Made by a program: the position numbers and the translations under genes. This document shows positions 51,952-59,569 of a stretch of 64,000 nt of DNA, piece after piece (the first letter of the stretch is position 1; each line of letters starts with the position of its first letter). This DNA is from Veillonellales bacterium (GTDB taxonomy: Bacteria > Bacillota > Negativicutes > Veillonellales > Dialisteraceae): positions 97,985 to 161,984 of the forward strand of contig CALXPQ010000004.1 of the NCBI GenBank assembly GCA_944390485.1, read 5' to 3'. Under the pieces are notes generated by a model. That model saw only the letters and a list, made by a program, of their open reading frames with translations, made no database searches and was not told the DNA's origin.

Positions 51952-52398
51952 ATGATCAGGAAATTCGACAGGGAGGCGTACCGCTGGGAAGGCGTCGCGC
52001 CTCACGTATACAAGCAGGATTCGGCGGTGTTCCGCGATGTGACGAAGCAGGTGCTCTTCGAGGACGAGGGGGATCTGCCGGTGCAGTTCCGCTATTTCCA
52101 GGTGGAGCCGGGCGGCTGGTCGTCGTTCGAGCACCATGAACACATGCACATGGTGGTGATTTTCCGCGGGGAGGGGCACGCGCTCATCGGGGACGAGGTG
52201 CACGAGGTGCGGGAAGGCGACCTCATCACGATCCCGCCGTGGGCGTGGCACCAGTTCCGGGCGGACCGGGGCGTGCCGCTGGGCTTTTTCTGCCTGGTGA
52301 ACGCCCGCCGGGACGCGCCGTCGTACCCGACGGAGGCGGAGGAGGCGGCGCTCCGGGAGAAGCCGGAGGTCGCGGCTTTCCTCGACGGGAAGGCTTGA
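51952..52398 (+). CDS. Cupin-domain protein
   Basis: 148 aa. A cupin core with the metal motif EHHEHMHMVVIFRGEG (His-rich, about residues 62-76) and the second motif PPWAWHQFR (about 97-105) is followed by an extra C-terminal helix. It is a small cytosolic metal-binding cupin with no signal peptide; the enzymatic activity is unknown. It is 55 bp upstream of larE and may be cotranscribed with the lar genes, although nothing shows it takes part in cofactor synthesis. Confidence 0.85.
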   Translation: MIRKFDREAYRWEGVAPHVYKQDSAVFRDVTKQVLFEDEGDLPVQFRYFQVEPGGWSSFEHHEHMHMVVIFRGEGHALIGDEVHEVREGDLITIPPWAWHQFRADRGVPLGFFCLVNARRDAPSYPTEAEEAALREKPEVAAFLDGKA

Positions 52399-52453
52399 CT
52401 TCGAGCGAACTTCAGGGACTATAGTGGACGTACTGCGGAAAGGAGGCGGAGGC

Positions 52454-53281
52454 ATGGAAGGCATCCGGGAGAAAGAGACGGCGCTCATGGCACATCTGGC
52501 GCCGATGGGCCGGGCGGCGGTGGCGTTTTCCGGCGGCGTGGATTCCACGTACCTGCTCCATGCGGCGGTGCGGGCGCTCGGTGCGGCACAGGTGCTGGCG
52601 GTGACGATGCAGCTCGCGTCGGTCCCCGCGCGGGAGCTGGCGGAGGCGCGGGATTTCTGCGCGTCCCGGGGCATCCGGCAGACGGTGCTGCCGCTGGACC
52701 AGTTCCGGGCGCCGGGCTTTGCGGACAATCCGCCGGACCGGTGCTACCGGTGCAAGCGCTTCCTTTTCGAGACGCTCCGGTCGTACGCGGCGGGAGAGGG
52801 CTTCTCTCACGTGCTGGACGGGACGAACCGGGACGACGCGGACCATTACCGGCCGGGGATGCGGGCCATCGCGGAGCTGGGCATCGAGAGCCCGCTCCGG
52901 GCGGCGGAGCTGCGGAAGGCAGACATCCGCGCGCTGTCGAAGGAGGCGGGACTCCCCACGTGGAGCAAGCCGGCCTTCGCGTGCCTGGCGACGCGTTTCC
53001 CCTACGGGGAGCGCATCACGGAGGAGAAGCTCCGCATGACGGAGGCGGCGGAGGATTTCCTATGGCGGCACGGCTTCGCCCAGTACCGGGTGCGCATGCA
53101 CGGGGATCTGGCGCGGATCGAGGTGCCGGAAGGGGACCTCGCCCGCCTCTTCGCGCTGCGGAAGAAGACGGCGGAGGCGCTCCGGGCGCTGGGATTCCAC
53201 TATGTGACGATGGACCTTATGGGGTACCGCATGGGCAGCATGGATGAAGCGCTGCCTGCCGGCGGGAAGGAGACTGTATGA
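52454..53281 (+). CDS. larE: ATP-dependent sacrificial sulfur transferase LarE
   Basis: 275 aa from the ATG at 52454, behind AAAGGAGG. The PP-loop is AVAFSGGVDSTYLLHAA (about residues 24-40). Family landmarks are PPDRCYRCKRFLFE, DGTNRDDADHYRPG and KPAFACLATRFPYGE, where Cys177 is the conserved sulfur-donating Cys. LarE adenylates the pyridinium carboxylate precursor and gives up its Cys sulfur (two turns) to make the thio groups of the nickel-pincer cofactor. It overlaps larB by four bases (ATGA). Confidence 0.95.
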   Translation: MEGIREKETALMAHLAPMGRAAVAFSGGVDSTYLLHAAVRALGAAQVLAVTMQLASVPARELAEARDFCASRGIRQTVLPLDQFRAPGFADNPPDRCYRCKRFLFETLRSYAAGEGFSHVLDGTNRDDADHYRPGMRAIAELGIESPLRAAELRKADIRALSKEAGLPTWSKPAFACLATRFPYGERITEEKLRMTEAAEDFLWRHGFAQYRVRMHGDLARIEVPEGDLARLFALRKKTAEALRALGFHYVTMDLMGYRMGSMDEALPAGGKETV

Positions 53282-54042
53282 ATACACGGGAACTGCTGGA
53301 AAAGATCAGGGACGGCGCGCTCTCCGTCGAGGAGGGCGAAGCGTATTTTCAGGAGAAGCGGCAGGAGAAGATGTACCGCGAGCTGGGCTATGCGAAGCTC
53401 GACACGGGGCGGAAGGCGCGGTCCGGCTTCGAAGAGGTGATCTTCTGCGCGGGGAAGCCCGACGCGTACCTCGCCGCGATCTACGAGAAGCTCTATGAAG
53501 CGAACGGGGAGGTCTTCGGCACGCGGGCGACGGCGCATCAGTACGAGCTCGTGCGGGAGAAGATCCCCGATATTTCCTACGACCCGATCTCGCGCATCCT
53601 GAAGAAGGAGAAGGCGGACAAGCCGCACATCGGCCGGGTGGCGGTGTGCACGGCGGGCACGTCGGACATCCCGGTGGCGGAGGAGGCCGCGCAGACGGCG
53701 GAGTACTTCGGCACGTACGTGGAGCGCATCTACGACGTGGGCGTGTCGGGCATCCACCGGCTCCTCTCGAAGGAGGAAGCCATCGCGAGCGCGCACTGCG
53801 TCATCGCGGTGGCCGGCATGGAGGGGGCGCTGGCGAGCGTCATCGGCGGCCTCGTGCGGAACCCGGTGATCGCGGTGCCTACGTCGGTGGGGTACGGCGC
53901 GAGCTTCCACGGCCTCTCGGCGCTGCTCACGATGCTGAACAGCTGCGCGAACGGCATTACGACGGTGAATATAGACAATGGATTCGGCGCGGGCTATGTG
54001 GCGACGCAGATCAACCGGCTCGCGGAAAGGGGCAGACTCTGA
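53278..54042 (+). CDS. larB: NaAD carboxylase/hydrolase LarB
   Basis: 254 aa. The C-terminal half is PurE-like: VAVCTAGTSDIPVAEEAA, GVSGIHRLL, VAGMEGALASVIGGL and AVPTSVGYGASFHG. LarB carboxylates nicotinic acid adenine dinucleotide and hydrolyses the phosphoanhydride to give the pincer precursor. Its stop overlaps the larC start (TGATG), so the three lar genes are translationally coupled. Confidence 0.95.
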   Translation: MNTRELLEKIRDGALSVEEGEAYFQEKRQEKMYRELGYAKLDTGRKARSGFEEVIFCAGKPDAYLAAIYEKLYEANGEVFGTRATAHQYELVREKIPDISYDPISRILKKEKADKPHIGRVAVCTAGTSDIPVAEEAAQTAEYFGTYVERIYDVGVSGIHRLLSKEEAIASAHCVIAVAGMEGALASVIGGLVRNPVIAVPTSVGYGASFHGLSALLTMLNSCANGITTVNIDNGFGAGYVATQINRLAERGRL

Positions 54043-55667
54043 TGGCAGAGAAAAAGGTACTGTATATCGAAGGGACGTCCGGCATCAGCGGGGACATGTT
54101 CGTAGGCGCGCTGATCGACCTCGGCGCGGATCTGGAAGTGCTGGCGAAGACGTTTGACTCCATCCCGGCGGAGGGCTTCGCCGTGGACGTGGGCCGCGTG
54201 AAGAAGAACGGCATCGACTGCGTGGATTTCGACGTCATCCTCGACGAGGCGCACGAGAACCACGACCACGACATGGCCTACCTGTACGGGCCGGAGCCGG
54301 CGCTGGCCGCGGAGGAAGCGCACACCGCGGGCGACGTGTGCAGCTGGCAGGCGCAGGACGCCCGGGACGGCGCGCACTGCCACGAGGATCTGGAAGAGAT
54401 CGCCCGCCATGCGGAGGACGTGCCCTCCCATACGCACGGCGAGGGCTGCGGGTGCGGCCACCATCATGAGGAAGAAGGTCACTGCTGCCACCATCACCAC
54501 GAAGAGGGTGAAGGCTGCGGGTGCGGCCATCACCATGAGGAGGAAGGTCACTGCTGCCATCATCACCACGAAGAAGGCGAAGACTGCGGGTGCGGCCATC
54601 ACCATGAGGAAGAAGGTCACTGCTGCCACCATCATCACGAAGAAGGCGAAGGCTGCGGATGCGGCCATCATCACGGCGAAGGCCATCACCACCATCATCA
54701 TGAGCACCGCCATCTGGCCGACGTGGAAGCGGTCATCGACGGCACGGATATGACGGACAACGCGCGAGCCATCGCGAAGCGCATTTTCCGCATCGTGGCG
54801 GAAGCGGAGTCGAAGGCGCACCGCCTGCCCATCGAGGAAGTGCATTTCCATGAAGTGGGCGCGGTGGACTCCATCGTGGACATCATCGCCGCGGCGGTGT
54901 GCTTCGACAATCTGGGCATCACCGACGTGATCGTCCCCGCCCTCTCGGAAGGGACGGGCACCGTGCGCTGCCAGCACGGCGTGCTCCCCGTGCCGGTGCC
55001 GGCGGTGGCGAATATCGCCGAAGCGTACGGCCTCGACCTGTCCATCATGGATGTGAAAGGGGAATTTGTGACCCCCACGGGCGCGGCCATCGCGGCGGCG
55101 CTCCGCACGTCGAGCCGCCTGCCCGCCCATTTCCGCATCGAGAAGATCGGCCTCGGCGCGGGCAAGCGGGCCTATACCGAGCGGCCGCCCTTCCTGCGGG
55201 CCATGCTCATCGTGCCGGAGGAAGACGGCCCGAAGGACGAAGTGGTGCTCCTCCAGACGGACATCGATGACTCCACCGGCGAAGCGCTGGGCTACGTGAT
55301 GGAGCGGCTTATGAAAGCGGGCGCGAAGGACGTGCATTACAGCCCGGTCTACATGAAGAAGAACCGCCCCGCGTGGGAGCTCTCCGTCATCTGCACGAAG
55401 GACGACGCGGCGGCCATGGAGCAGATCATCTTCCGGGAGACCACCACCATCGGCATCCGGGAGCTGCCCGTGCAGCGCACCATCCTGCCGCGGGAAGAGA
55501 TCACCGTGGCGACGCCTTACGGGGAAGCGGAAGTGAAGTGCTGCACCGCGGGCGGCGTGGTGAAGTGCTACCCCGAGTACGAAGCGGTGAAGCGGATTGC
55601 CGAAGCGGAAGATCTGCCCTTTGCCGACGTGTACCAGATGGTAAAGACCGCCGCGGAGAACCGGTAA
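54042..55667 (+). CDS. larC: Nickel insertion protein LarC with His/Cys-rich repeat
   Basis: 541 aa, one uninterrupted frame; in Lactobacillus plantarum the same protein needs a programmed frameshift. The N-terminal part YIEGTSGISGDMFVGALIDLG and the later FHEVGAVDSIVDIIAAAVC, LPVPVPAVANIAE and IEKIGLGAGKR are family landmarks. C-terminal domain (LarC2-like) from about residue 395. Between them, residues 133-224 are a tandem array of 23-residue units rich in GCGCGHHHEEEGHCCHHHH. It inserts nickel into the pincer cofactor using CTP. The array is likely to hold nickel. No larA is found in this window. Confidence 0.95.
   Translation: MAEKKVLYIEGTSGISGDMFVGALIDLGADLEVLAKTFDSIPAEGFAVDVGRVKKNGIDCVDFDVILDEAHENHDHDMAYLYGPEPALAAEEAHTAGDVCSWQAQDARDGAHCHEDLEEIARHAEDVPSHTHGEGCGCGHHHEEEGHCCHHHHEEGEGCGCGHHHEEEGHCCHHHHEEGEDCGCGHHHEEEGHCCHHHHEEGEGCGCGHHHGEGHHHHHHEHRHLADVEAVIDGTDMTDNARAIAKRIFRIVAEAESKAHRLPIEEVHFHEVGAVDSIVDIIAAAVCFDNLGITDVIVPALSEGTGTVRCQHGVLPVPVPAVANIAEAYGLDLSIMDVKGEFVTPTGAAIAAALRTSSRLPAHFRIEKIGLGAGKRAYTERPPFLRAMLIVPEEDGPKDEVVLLQTDIDDSTGEALGYVMERLMKAGAKDVHYSPVYMKKNRPAWELSVICTKDDAAAMEQIIFRETTTIGIRELPVQRTILPREEITVATPYGEAEVKCCTAGGVVKCYPEYEAVKRIAEAEDLPFADVYQMVKTAAENR
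54438..54711 (+). repeat. Tandem 69-bp repeat inside larC
   Basis: Three full copies (starting 54438, 54507, 54576) and a partial fourth (54645) of a 69-bp unit, each encoding a 23-aa His/Cys/Glu-rich motif. The copies differ at only a few positions. The array is in frame and may vary in copy number. Confidence 0.95.
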
Positions 55668-55683
55668 AAATAATAAAACAGAA

Positions 55684-55709
55684 AAGCCTGCCCCTGCGGC
55701 GGGCTTTTT
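55684..55709 (+). terminator. Terminator of the lar operon
   Basis: AAGCCTGCC-CCTGC-GGCGGGCTT (55684-55706), with T after it. Confidence 0.88.
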
Positions 55710-55781
55710 GCGTGGGGCATTTAGGAAGAAGAAAGAATTTCTGCGGAATGCCTGCGGAACCGCAAATTCTTTACTCCTGCG

Positions 55782-55810
55782 TTGCATAAAAGCAGGCGCC
55801 ATGGTATAGT
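55782..55810 (+). promoter_or_regulatory. Promoter of porin 5
   Basis: TTGCAT (55782-55787), a 17-bp spacer, TATAGT (55805-55810), similar to the porin 4 promoter. Confidence 0.75.
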
Positions 55811-55864
55811 AGGCACAACCCGCGGGACGCCTCCCCTCCCGCGGGCGGAAGGAGCGGCCCGGCC

Positions 55865-55892
55865 CGCAGAGGAAACACGGCCACTCGCGCAG
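55865..55892 (+). promoter_or_regulatory. Conserved porin leader element, copy 4
   Basis: 28-nt element CGCAGAGGAAAC plus CACGGCC plus ACTCGCGC. It matches copies 1 and 2 at all but a few positions, although the porin it precedes is well diverged. It lies 47 nt before the start codon. Confidence 0.75.
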
Positions 55893-55939
55893 GCCTCCGC
55901 GCCTCCCGGCAGAGAGAGGGAGAGAAAGGAGCGGGAAAT

Positions 55940-57238
55940 ATGAAACGACTTCTCGCAATGGCAGCAGCGGCTGCCCTCGCTGCGTGCGGCACGGCCGCGG
56001 CGGCGAATCCGTTTTCCGACGTGGCAGCGTCCGACTGGGCGTACCAGGCGGTGGCGGACCTGTCCGATCAGGGCATCGTAGAGGGGTACCCGGACGGCAC
56101 CTTCCGGGGGCAGACCTCCATCACGCGCTATGAGATGGCGCAGATCACGGCGCGCCTCATGGCGAAGGAAGACCAGTACAGCGCGGAGCAGCGCGCGGCC
56201 ATCGACCGGCTCGCGGCGGAGTACGCGGACGAGCTGGACAGCCTCGGCGTGCGCGTGACGAATCTGGAAAAGAAAGTGGGGCACATCTCCTGGAGCGGCG
56301 ACGCGCGCATGCGCTACCAGAGCGGCGATAACAGCAGCGATGAAGCGTGGAACGGGCGCATCCACATCATGATGGAGGGCCGCGTGAACGACACGACCAC
56401 GGTGAACGCCCGCCTCTCCACGGACAACGTGCAGTTCAAGGGCGATGGTGACGCGGATATCGGCTTCGAATCCATGAACGTGCGCCACGACTTCGGCGAT
56501 GCGGCGGTCACGCTCGGCCGGTACGACTTCGTCTGGGGCAATCAGGGCGGCTGGTCCTACGGCAACGGCTGGGGCTTCGACGGCGCGAAGGCGGACTTCC
56601 GCCTGGGCGATCGGGTCACCCTCACCGCGGGCTACGGCCAGACCAACGTCAGCTCGTTTGAGGGACCGAGCGCGGACCGTCCTCACGAATACGATCAGAG
56701 CTATGCGTCCAAGGACCTCTTCTACGCCATGGCGGAAGGGGACTTGGGCTTCGCGAAGCTCGGCCTGGGCTACCTGTCCTATCAGGACAAGGTGGAGTCC
56801 ATGGGCGGCACGGCGTACGATCCAGAGCTGGTGGATGTGCAGCTCACCATCCCGGCGGGCGATTTCCGCGTATTCGGCGAATACATGAAGAACACCACCG
56901 CGCCGGACGGCTATGATACCGCGTGGAACGCCGGCGTCGGCTACGGCGTGATGGACTACAGGAAGCCCGGCACGTGGAACCTCGACCTGTCCTATAATGA
57001 CGTGGACTACGGCACCTATCTGGGCGGCACCACCTACGAGACGGACATCCTCGAGACGCTCACGAACTACAGCGATAACGCCGTCGGCCAGCAGGCGAAC
57101 GTCACCTACTGGCTCCTCATGGGCAATGTGGCCGTCGCGGAGAACGTCTTCATCCACGGCGAGTACGCCTTCGCGGCGGACGGCACCACGGCCGATCCGG
57201 AAGACACGTGGACGCTGTCGCTCAATTACCGCTACTGA
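55940..57238 (+). CDS. OmpM-like SLH-domain outer-membrane porin (5)
   Basis: 432 aa: signal peptide MKRLLAMAAAAALAACGTAAA. A Cys is present near the cleavage site, but the ANPFSD processing region is the same as in the paralogues, so it is probably not a lipoprotein. The SLH domain [16 protein letters not shown], helical linker and barrel from [11 protein letters not shown] follow. The end is WTLSLNYRY, with Tyr instead of the usual Phe. It is closest to porin 4. The leader carries the conserved 28-nt element; GAGAAAGGAGCGGG precedes the start. Confidence 0.95.
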   Translation: MKRLLAMAAAAALAACGTAAAANPFSDVAASDWAYQAVADLSDQGIVEGYPDGTFRGQTSITRYEMAQITARLMAKEDQYSAEQRAAIDRLAAEYADELDSLGVRVTNLEKKVGHISWSGDARMRYQSGDNSSDEAWNGRIHIMMEGRVNDTTTVNARLSTDNVQFKGDGDADIGFESMNVRHDFGDAAVTLGRYDFVWGNQGGWSYGNGWGFDGAKADFRLGDRVTLTAGYGQTNVSSFEGPSADRPHEYDQSYASKDLFYAMAEGDLGFAKLGLGYLSYQDKVESMGGTAYDPELVDVQLTIPAGDFRVFGEYMKNTTAPDGYDTAWNAGVGYGVMDYRKPGTWNLDLSYNDVDYGTYLGGTTYETDILETLTNYSDNAVGQQANVTYWLLMGNVAVAENVFIHGEYAFAADGTTADPEDTWTLSLNYRY

Positions 57239-57245
57239 TCCGGAA

Positions 57246-57272
57246 AAAGGGACCTTCGGGTCTCTTTTTTTA
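57246..57272 (+). terminator. Terminator of porin 5
   Basis: AAAGGGACC-TTCG-GGTCTCTTT (one wobble), followed by T. Confidence 0.85.
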
Positions 57273-57292
57273 TGGAAATTGGCGCCGGGCAT

Positions 57293-57321
57293 TTGACGAA
57301 TCCGTTTCCATATGCTAAAAT
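57293..57321 (+). promoter_or_regulatory. Promoter of the tRNA pair
   Basis: TTGACG (57293-57298), a 17-bp spacer and TAAAAT (57316-57321), 42 bp before tRNA-His. Confidence 0.75.
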
Positions 57322-57362
57322 TAAACTCGTCATATGGCGCAGGCCGTATGACGCCCGAATGT

Positions 57363-57439
57363 GGCGGGTGTGGTGAAGTGGCTAACACGGCGGATTGTGG
57401 CTCCGTTATGCGTGGGTTCGAGCCCCACCACTCGCCCCA
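57363..57439 (+). tRNA. tRNA-His (GTG)
   Basis: A complete cloverleaf with the extra 5' G-1 opposite C73, the acceptor pairing GCGGGTG/CACTCGC, D-loop, anticodon GTG (57397-57399), TpsiC stem-loop and encoded CCA. T-rich text follows at once. Confidence 0.95.
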
Positions 57440-57464
57440 TTTTTTTTTACCCGTTTCACAGCGC

Positions 57465-57539
57465 GGGGGTATAGCCAAGTGGTAAGGCAACGGACTTTGA
57501 CTCCGTTACGCGGTGGTTCGATCCCACCTGCCCCTGCCA
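57465..57539 (+). tRNA. tRNA-Gln (TTG)
   Basis: A complete cloverleaf: acceptor GGGGGTA/TGCCCCT with two wobbles, D-arm TAGCCAAGTGGTAAGGCA, anticodon TTG (57497-57499), TpsiC stem GGTGG/CCACC and encoded CCA. Confidence 0.95.
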
Positions 57540-57547
57540 GAGAGAGG

Positions 57548-57571
57548 ATGCAGCTCCGGCTGCATTTTTTT
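57548..57571 (+). terminator. Terminator of the tRNA unit
   Basis: ATGCAGC pairs with GCTGCAT (57548-57554 with 57559-57565), followed by T. Confidence 0.88.
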
Positions 57572-57713
57572 GTTGCCCGCTATGTGAATTTTGAATGCCG
57601 CACGGCGGATTTAACTATGACGCGCCGGGCGATTTTCCGGAAATCTGGCGCATTTTAGAGAATTTCTGTAAAAATAGGCGGATAACCGCATTTTTCGCGA
57701 AATACAGGGATAT

Positions 57714-57923
57714 TGTATAATGAATCCATGGGAACGGCCGGCGGCGCGCCGGGCAGAAGGGCGCGGCCGGGACCGGCGCGGCGGGCGCGCGGACGGTTTG
57801 CCGCGGCATTGCTTCCCATGGGTAAAGAAATCCAGTACAATAAAAGTATATACTTTCTTTACGGCATGACGGATGTCAGCCGGCGGAGCGGGGGCTCCGC
57901 GCGAATCGATCGGGGGAAATCAT
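57714..57923 (+). promoter_or_regulatory. Structured leader of the ArsB/NhaD-type transporter
   Basis: A TATAAT at about 57714-57719 opens a 200-nt leader. It holds a large GC-rich structure bounded by the perfect arms CCATGGGAA (57726-57734) and TTCCCATGG (57813-57821), a small TGAC/GTCA hairpin (57867-57878), and GCGGAGC-GGGG-GCTCCGC (57883-57900) just upstream of the ribosome site GGGGGAA. Such a leader is out of proportion for a simple transcript; ion-dependent or translational control is possible. No known riboswitch consensus could be confirmed. Confidence 0.4.
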
Positions 57924-59210
57924 ATGGACAGTACGATTGCATTTTATCTGGCGGTGGCGGTCTTCCTGCTCACCTATATCGGGATCATGTCGGAGAAGAT
58001 CCCCCGCACGATCTGCTCGCTCGCCGGCGGCGGCCTCATGATCTACCTGGGCTTCGTCTCGCAGGACGAGGCGCTGAAAGAATTCATCGACTTCAATACG
58101 CTGGGCCTCCTCACGGGGATGATGCTTCTCATCGCCGTGGTGAAGCGGTCCGGCTTCTTCGAGGCGATGGCGCTCTGGACGATGAAAGCGAGCCGCGGCG
58201 ACGCCCGCGTGCTCCTCGTGCTCCTGTCGTGCATCACGGGCTTCTCCGCATCCCTCATCGACTCGGTCACGGCGGCGCTCCTCATCGCGCCCATGACCAT
58301 CTCCCTGTGCCGGATGATGAAGATCACCCCGGTGCCGATCCTCATCGGCGAGATCCTCATGGCGAATATCGGCGGCACGGCGCTCATGATCGGCAACCCG
58401 CCGAACGTCATGATCGGCTCGGCGACGCATCTCGACTTCAACGATTTCATGATGAACCTCGCGCCGGCGGTGCTCATCACCACGGTCTTCACCATGGCCG
58501 CGGTGATCCTGCTCTTCCACCGCCAGCTCCACACGGAGAAGATGTCCCAGGAGTACCTCGACTCCATCGACGTGGCGGGGGAGATCAAGGACCCGATGAT
58601 CCTGAAGCGCTCCCTCGCCGTGCTGGTGCTCACCATCGTGGGCTTCGTGCTCCACGGCATGCTGGGGCTCCAGTCGGCCACCATCGCCATGACCGGCGGC
58701 CTCCTCGCCGTCATGGTGTGCCATGTGGAGCCGGCGGACGCGCTCCGTGAAGTGGACCTGGACACGCTCCTCTTCTTCATGGGCCTCTTCATCCTCGTAG
58801 GCGGCATGGAAAATACGGGCGTCATCAGCGCGCTCGCCAGCTGGGGCATCCACCTCGTGGGCGGCGACCCCGAGATGATGACCTACCTCATCCTCGTCCT
58901 GTCCGGCTTCGCGTCGGCCTTCATCGACAACATCCCCTTCACGGCGACCATGATCCCTCTCATCCAGGAAATGCAGAACATGATGGGCCTGGCCCATGCG
59001 GACTACATGTGGTGGTCGCTCGCGCTCGGCGCCTGCTTCGGCGGCAACGGCACGATCATCGGCGCTTCGCCGAACGTCATCATGGTGGCCATCGCGGCGC
59101 GCGAAGGGCACAACATCTCCTTCGGCAAATTCATGCTGTGGTGCTTCCCCATCATGATGATGACCATCGCCGTGTCCGGCATCTATCTCTACGTGCGGTA
59201 CTTCATGTGA
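57924..59210 (+). CDS. ArsB/NhaD-family ion transporter
   Basis: 428 aa from the ATG at 57924, behind GGGGGAA. About 10-11 membrane segments. The paired signature hairpins of the ion-transporter superfamily are ANIGGTALMIGNPPNVMIGS (around residue 150) and FGGNGTIIGASPNVIMVA (around residue 370), with FIDNIPFTATMIP before the second. NhaD-type Na+/H+ antiporter is most likely; the ArsB arsenite type cannot be excluded, but no ars genes are adjacent. Monocistronic with the structured leader above. Confidence 0.88.
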   Translation: MDSTIAFYLAVAVFLLTYIGIMSEKIPRTICSLAGGGLMIYLGFVSQDEALKEFIDFNTLGLLTGMMLLIAVVKRSGFFEAMALWTMKASRGDARVLLVLLSCITGFSASLIDSVTAALLIAPMTISLCRMMKITPVPILIGEILMANIGGTALMIGNPPNVMIGSATHLDFNDFMMNLAPAVLITTVFTMAAVILLFHRQLHTEKMSQEYLDSIDVAGEIKDPMILKRSLAVLVLTIVGFVLHGMLGLQSATIAMTGGLLAVMVCHVEPADALREVDLDTLLFFMGLFILVGGMENTGVISALASWGIHLVGGDPEMMTYLILVLSGFASAFIDNIPFTATMIPLIQEMQNMMGLAHADYMWWSLALGACFGGNGTIIGASPNVIMVAIAAREGHNISFGKFMLWCFPIMMMTIAVSGIYLYVRYFM

Positions 59211-59221
59211 CCGGCCTCCGC

Positions 59222-59254
59222 ATCCGCTCTTCCACCGAGGAGGGCGGATTTTTT
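59222..59254 (+). terminator. Terminator of the transporter gene
   Basis: ATCCGC (59222-59227) pairs with GCGGAT (59244-59249), extended by inner CC/GG pairs, followed by six T. Confidence 0.8.
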
Positions 59255-59377
59255 GCGCCCGTTTCACAGACGGCGGGAAATCCGGAAGGGGCTATAAGTT
59301 TTTTCAATAAGCAGGCTCCCAAAGGGCCTCCGGGGGCTTCCCTGGTACGCGCCTTCCCGGGAAATGCGGAAATACGG

Positions 59378-59431
59378 GCACTTTTTCCGGCTTCGGGTCT
59401 TCGGGTCGGCGCAGTGCGGCGGAAAAAGTGC
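59378..59431. promoter_or_regulatory. Large inverted repeat upstream of the ppsA promoter
   Basis: Perfect 12-bp arms GCACTTTTTCCG (59378-59389) and CGGAAAAAGTGC (59420-59431) enclose 30 bp. It is followed by a second repeat TTTCTACG/CGTAGAAA (59438-59445, 59464-59471) that overlaps the -35 side. The wider 359-bp gap (59211-59569) holds the terminator, these repeats and the ppsA promoter; no gene is seen. A regulator site (for example for the CcpN-like protein) or transcript ends are possible. Confidence 0.45.
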
Positions 59432-59472
59432 AGGATTTTTCTACGCCGCCGGAATTTCTGTACCGTAGAAAT

Positions 59473-59501
59473 TTGACTTTCCTCAGACAGTAGTATACTA
59501 T
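59473..59501 (+). promoter_or_regulatory. Promoter of ppsA
   Basis: TTGACT (59473-59478), a 17-bp spacer and TACTAT (59496-59501), giving a leader of about 62 nt. Confidence 0.7.
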
Positions 59502-59569
59502 AAAGCCATAAATGAAAATTAAGCATACACTTTCTATAAGAGAACAGGTTATTTCCAAGGAGGAAAGCA

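Noticed and set aside
54438..54711. CRISPR-like array
   Set aside because: The repeat is a direct in-frame coding repeat in larC with no spacers.
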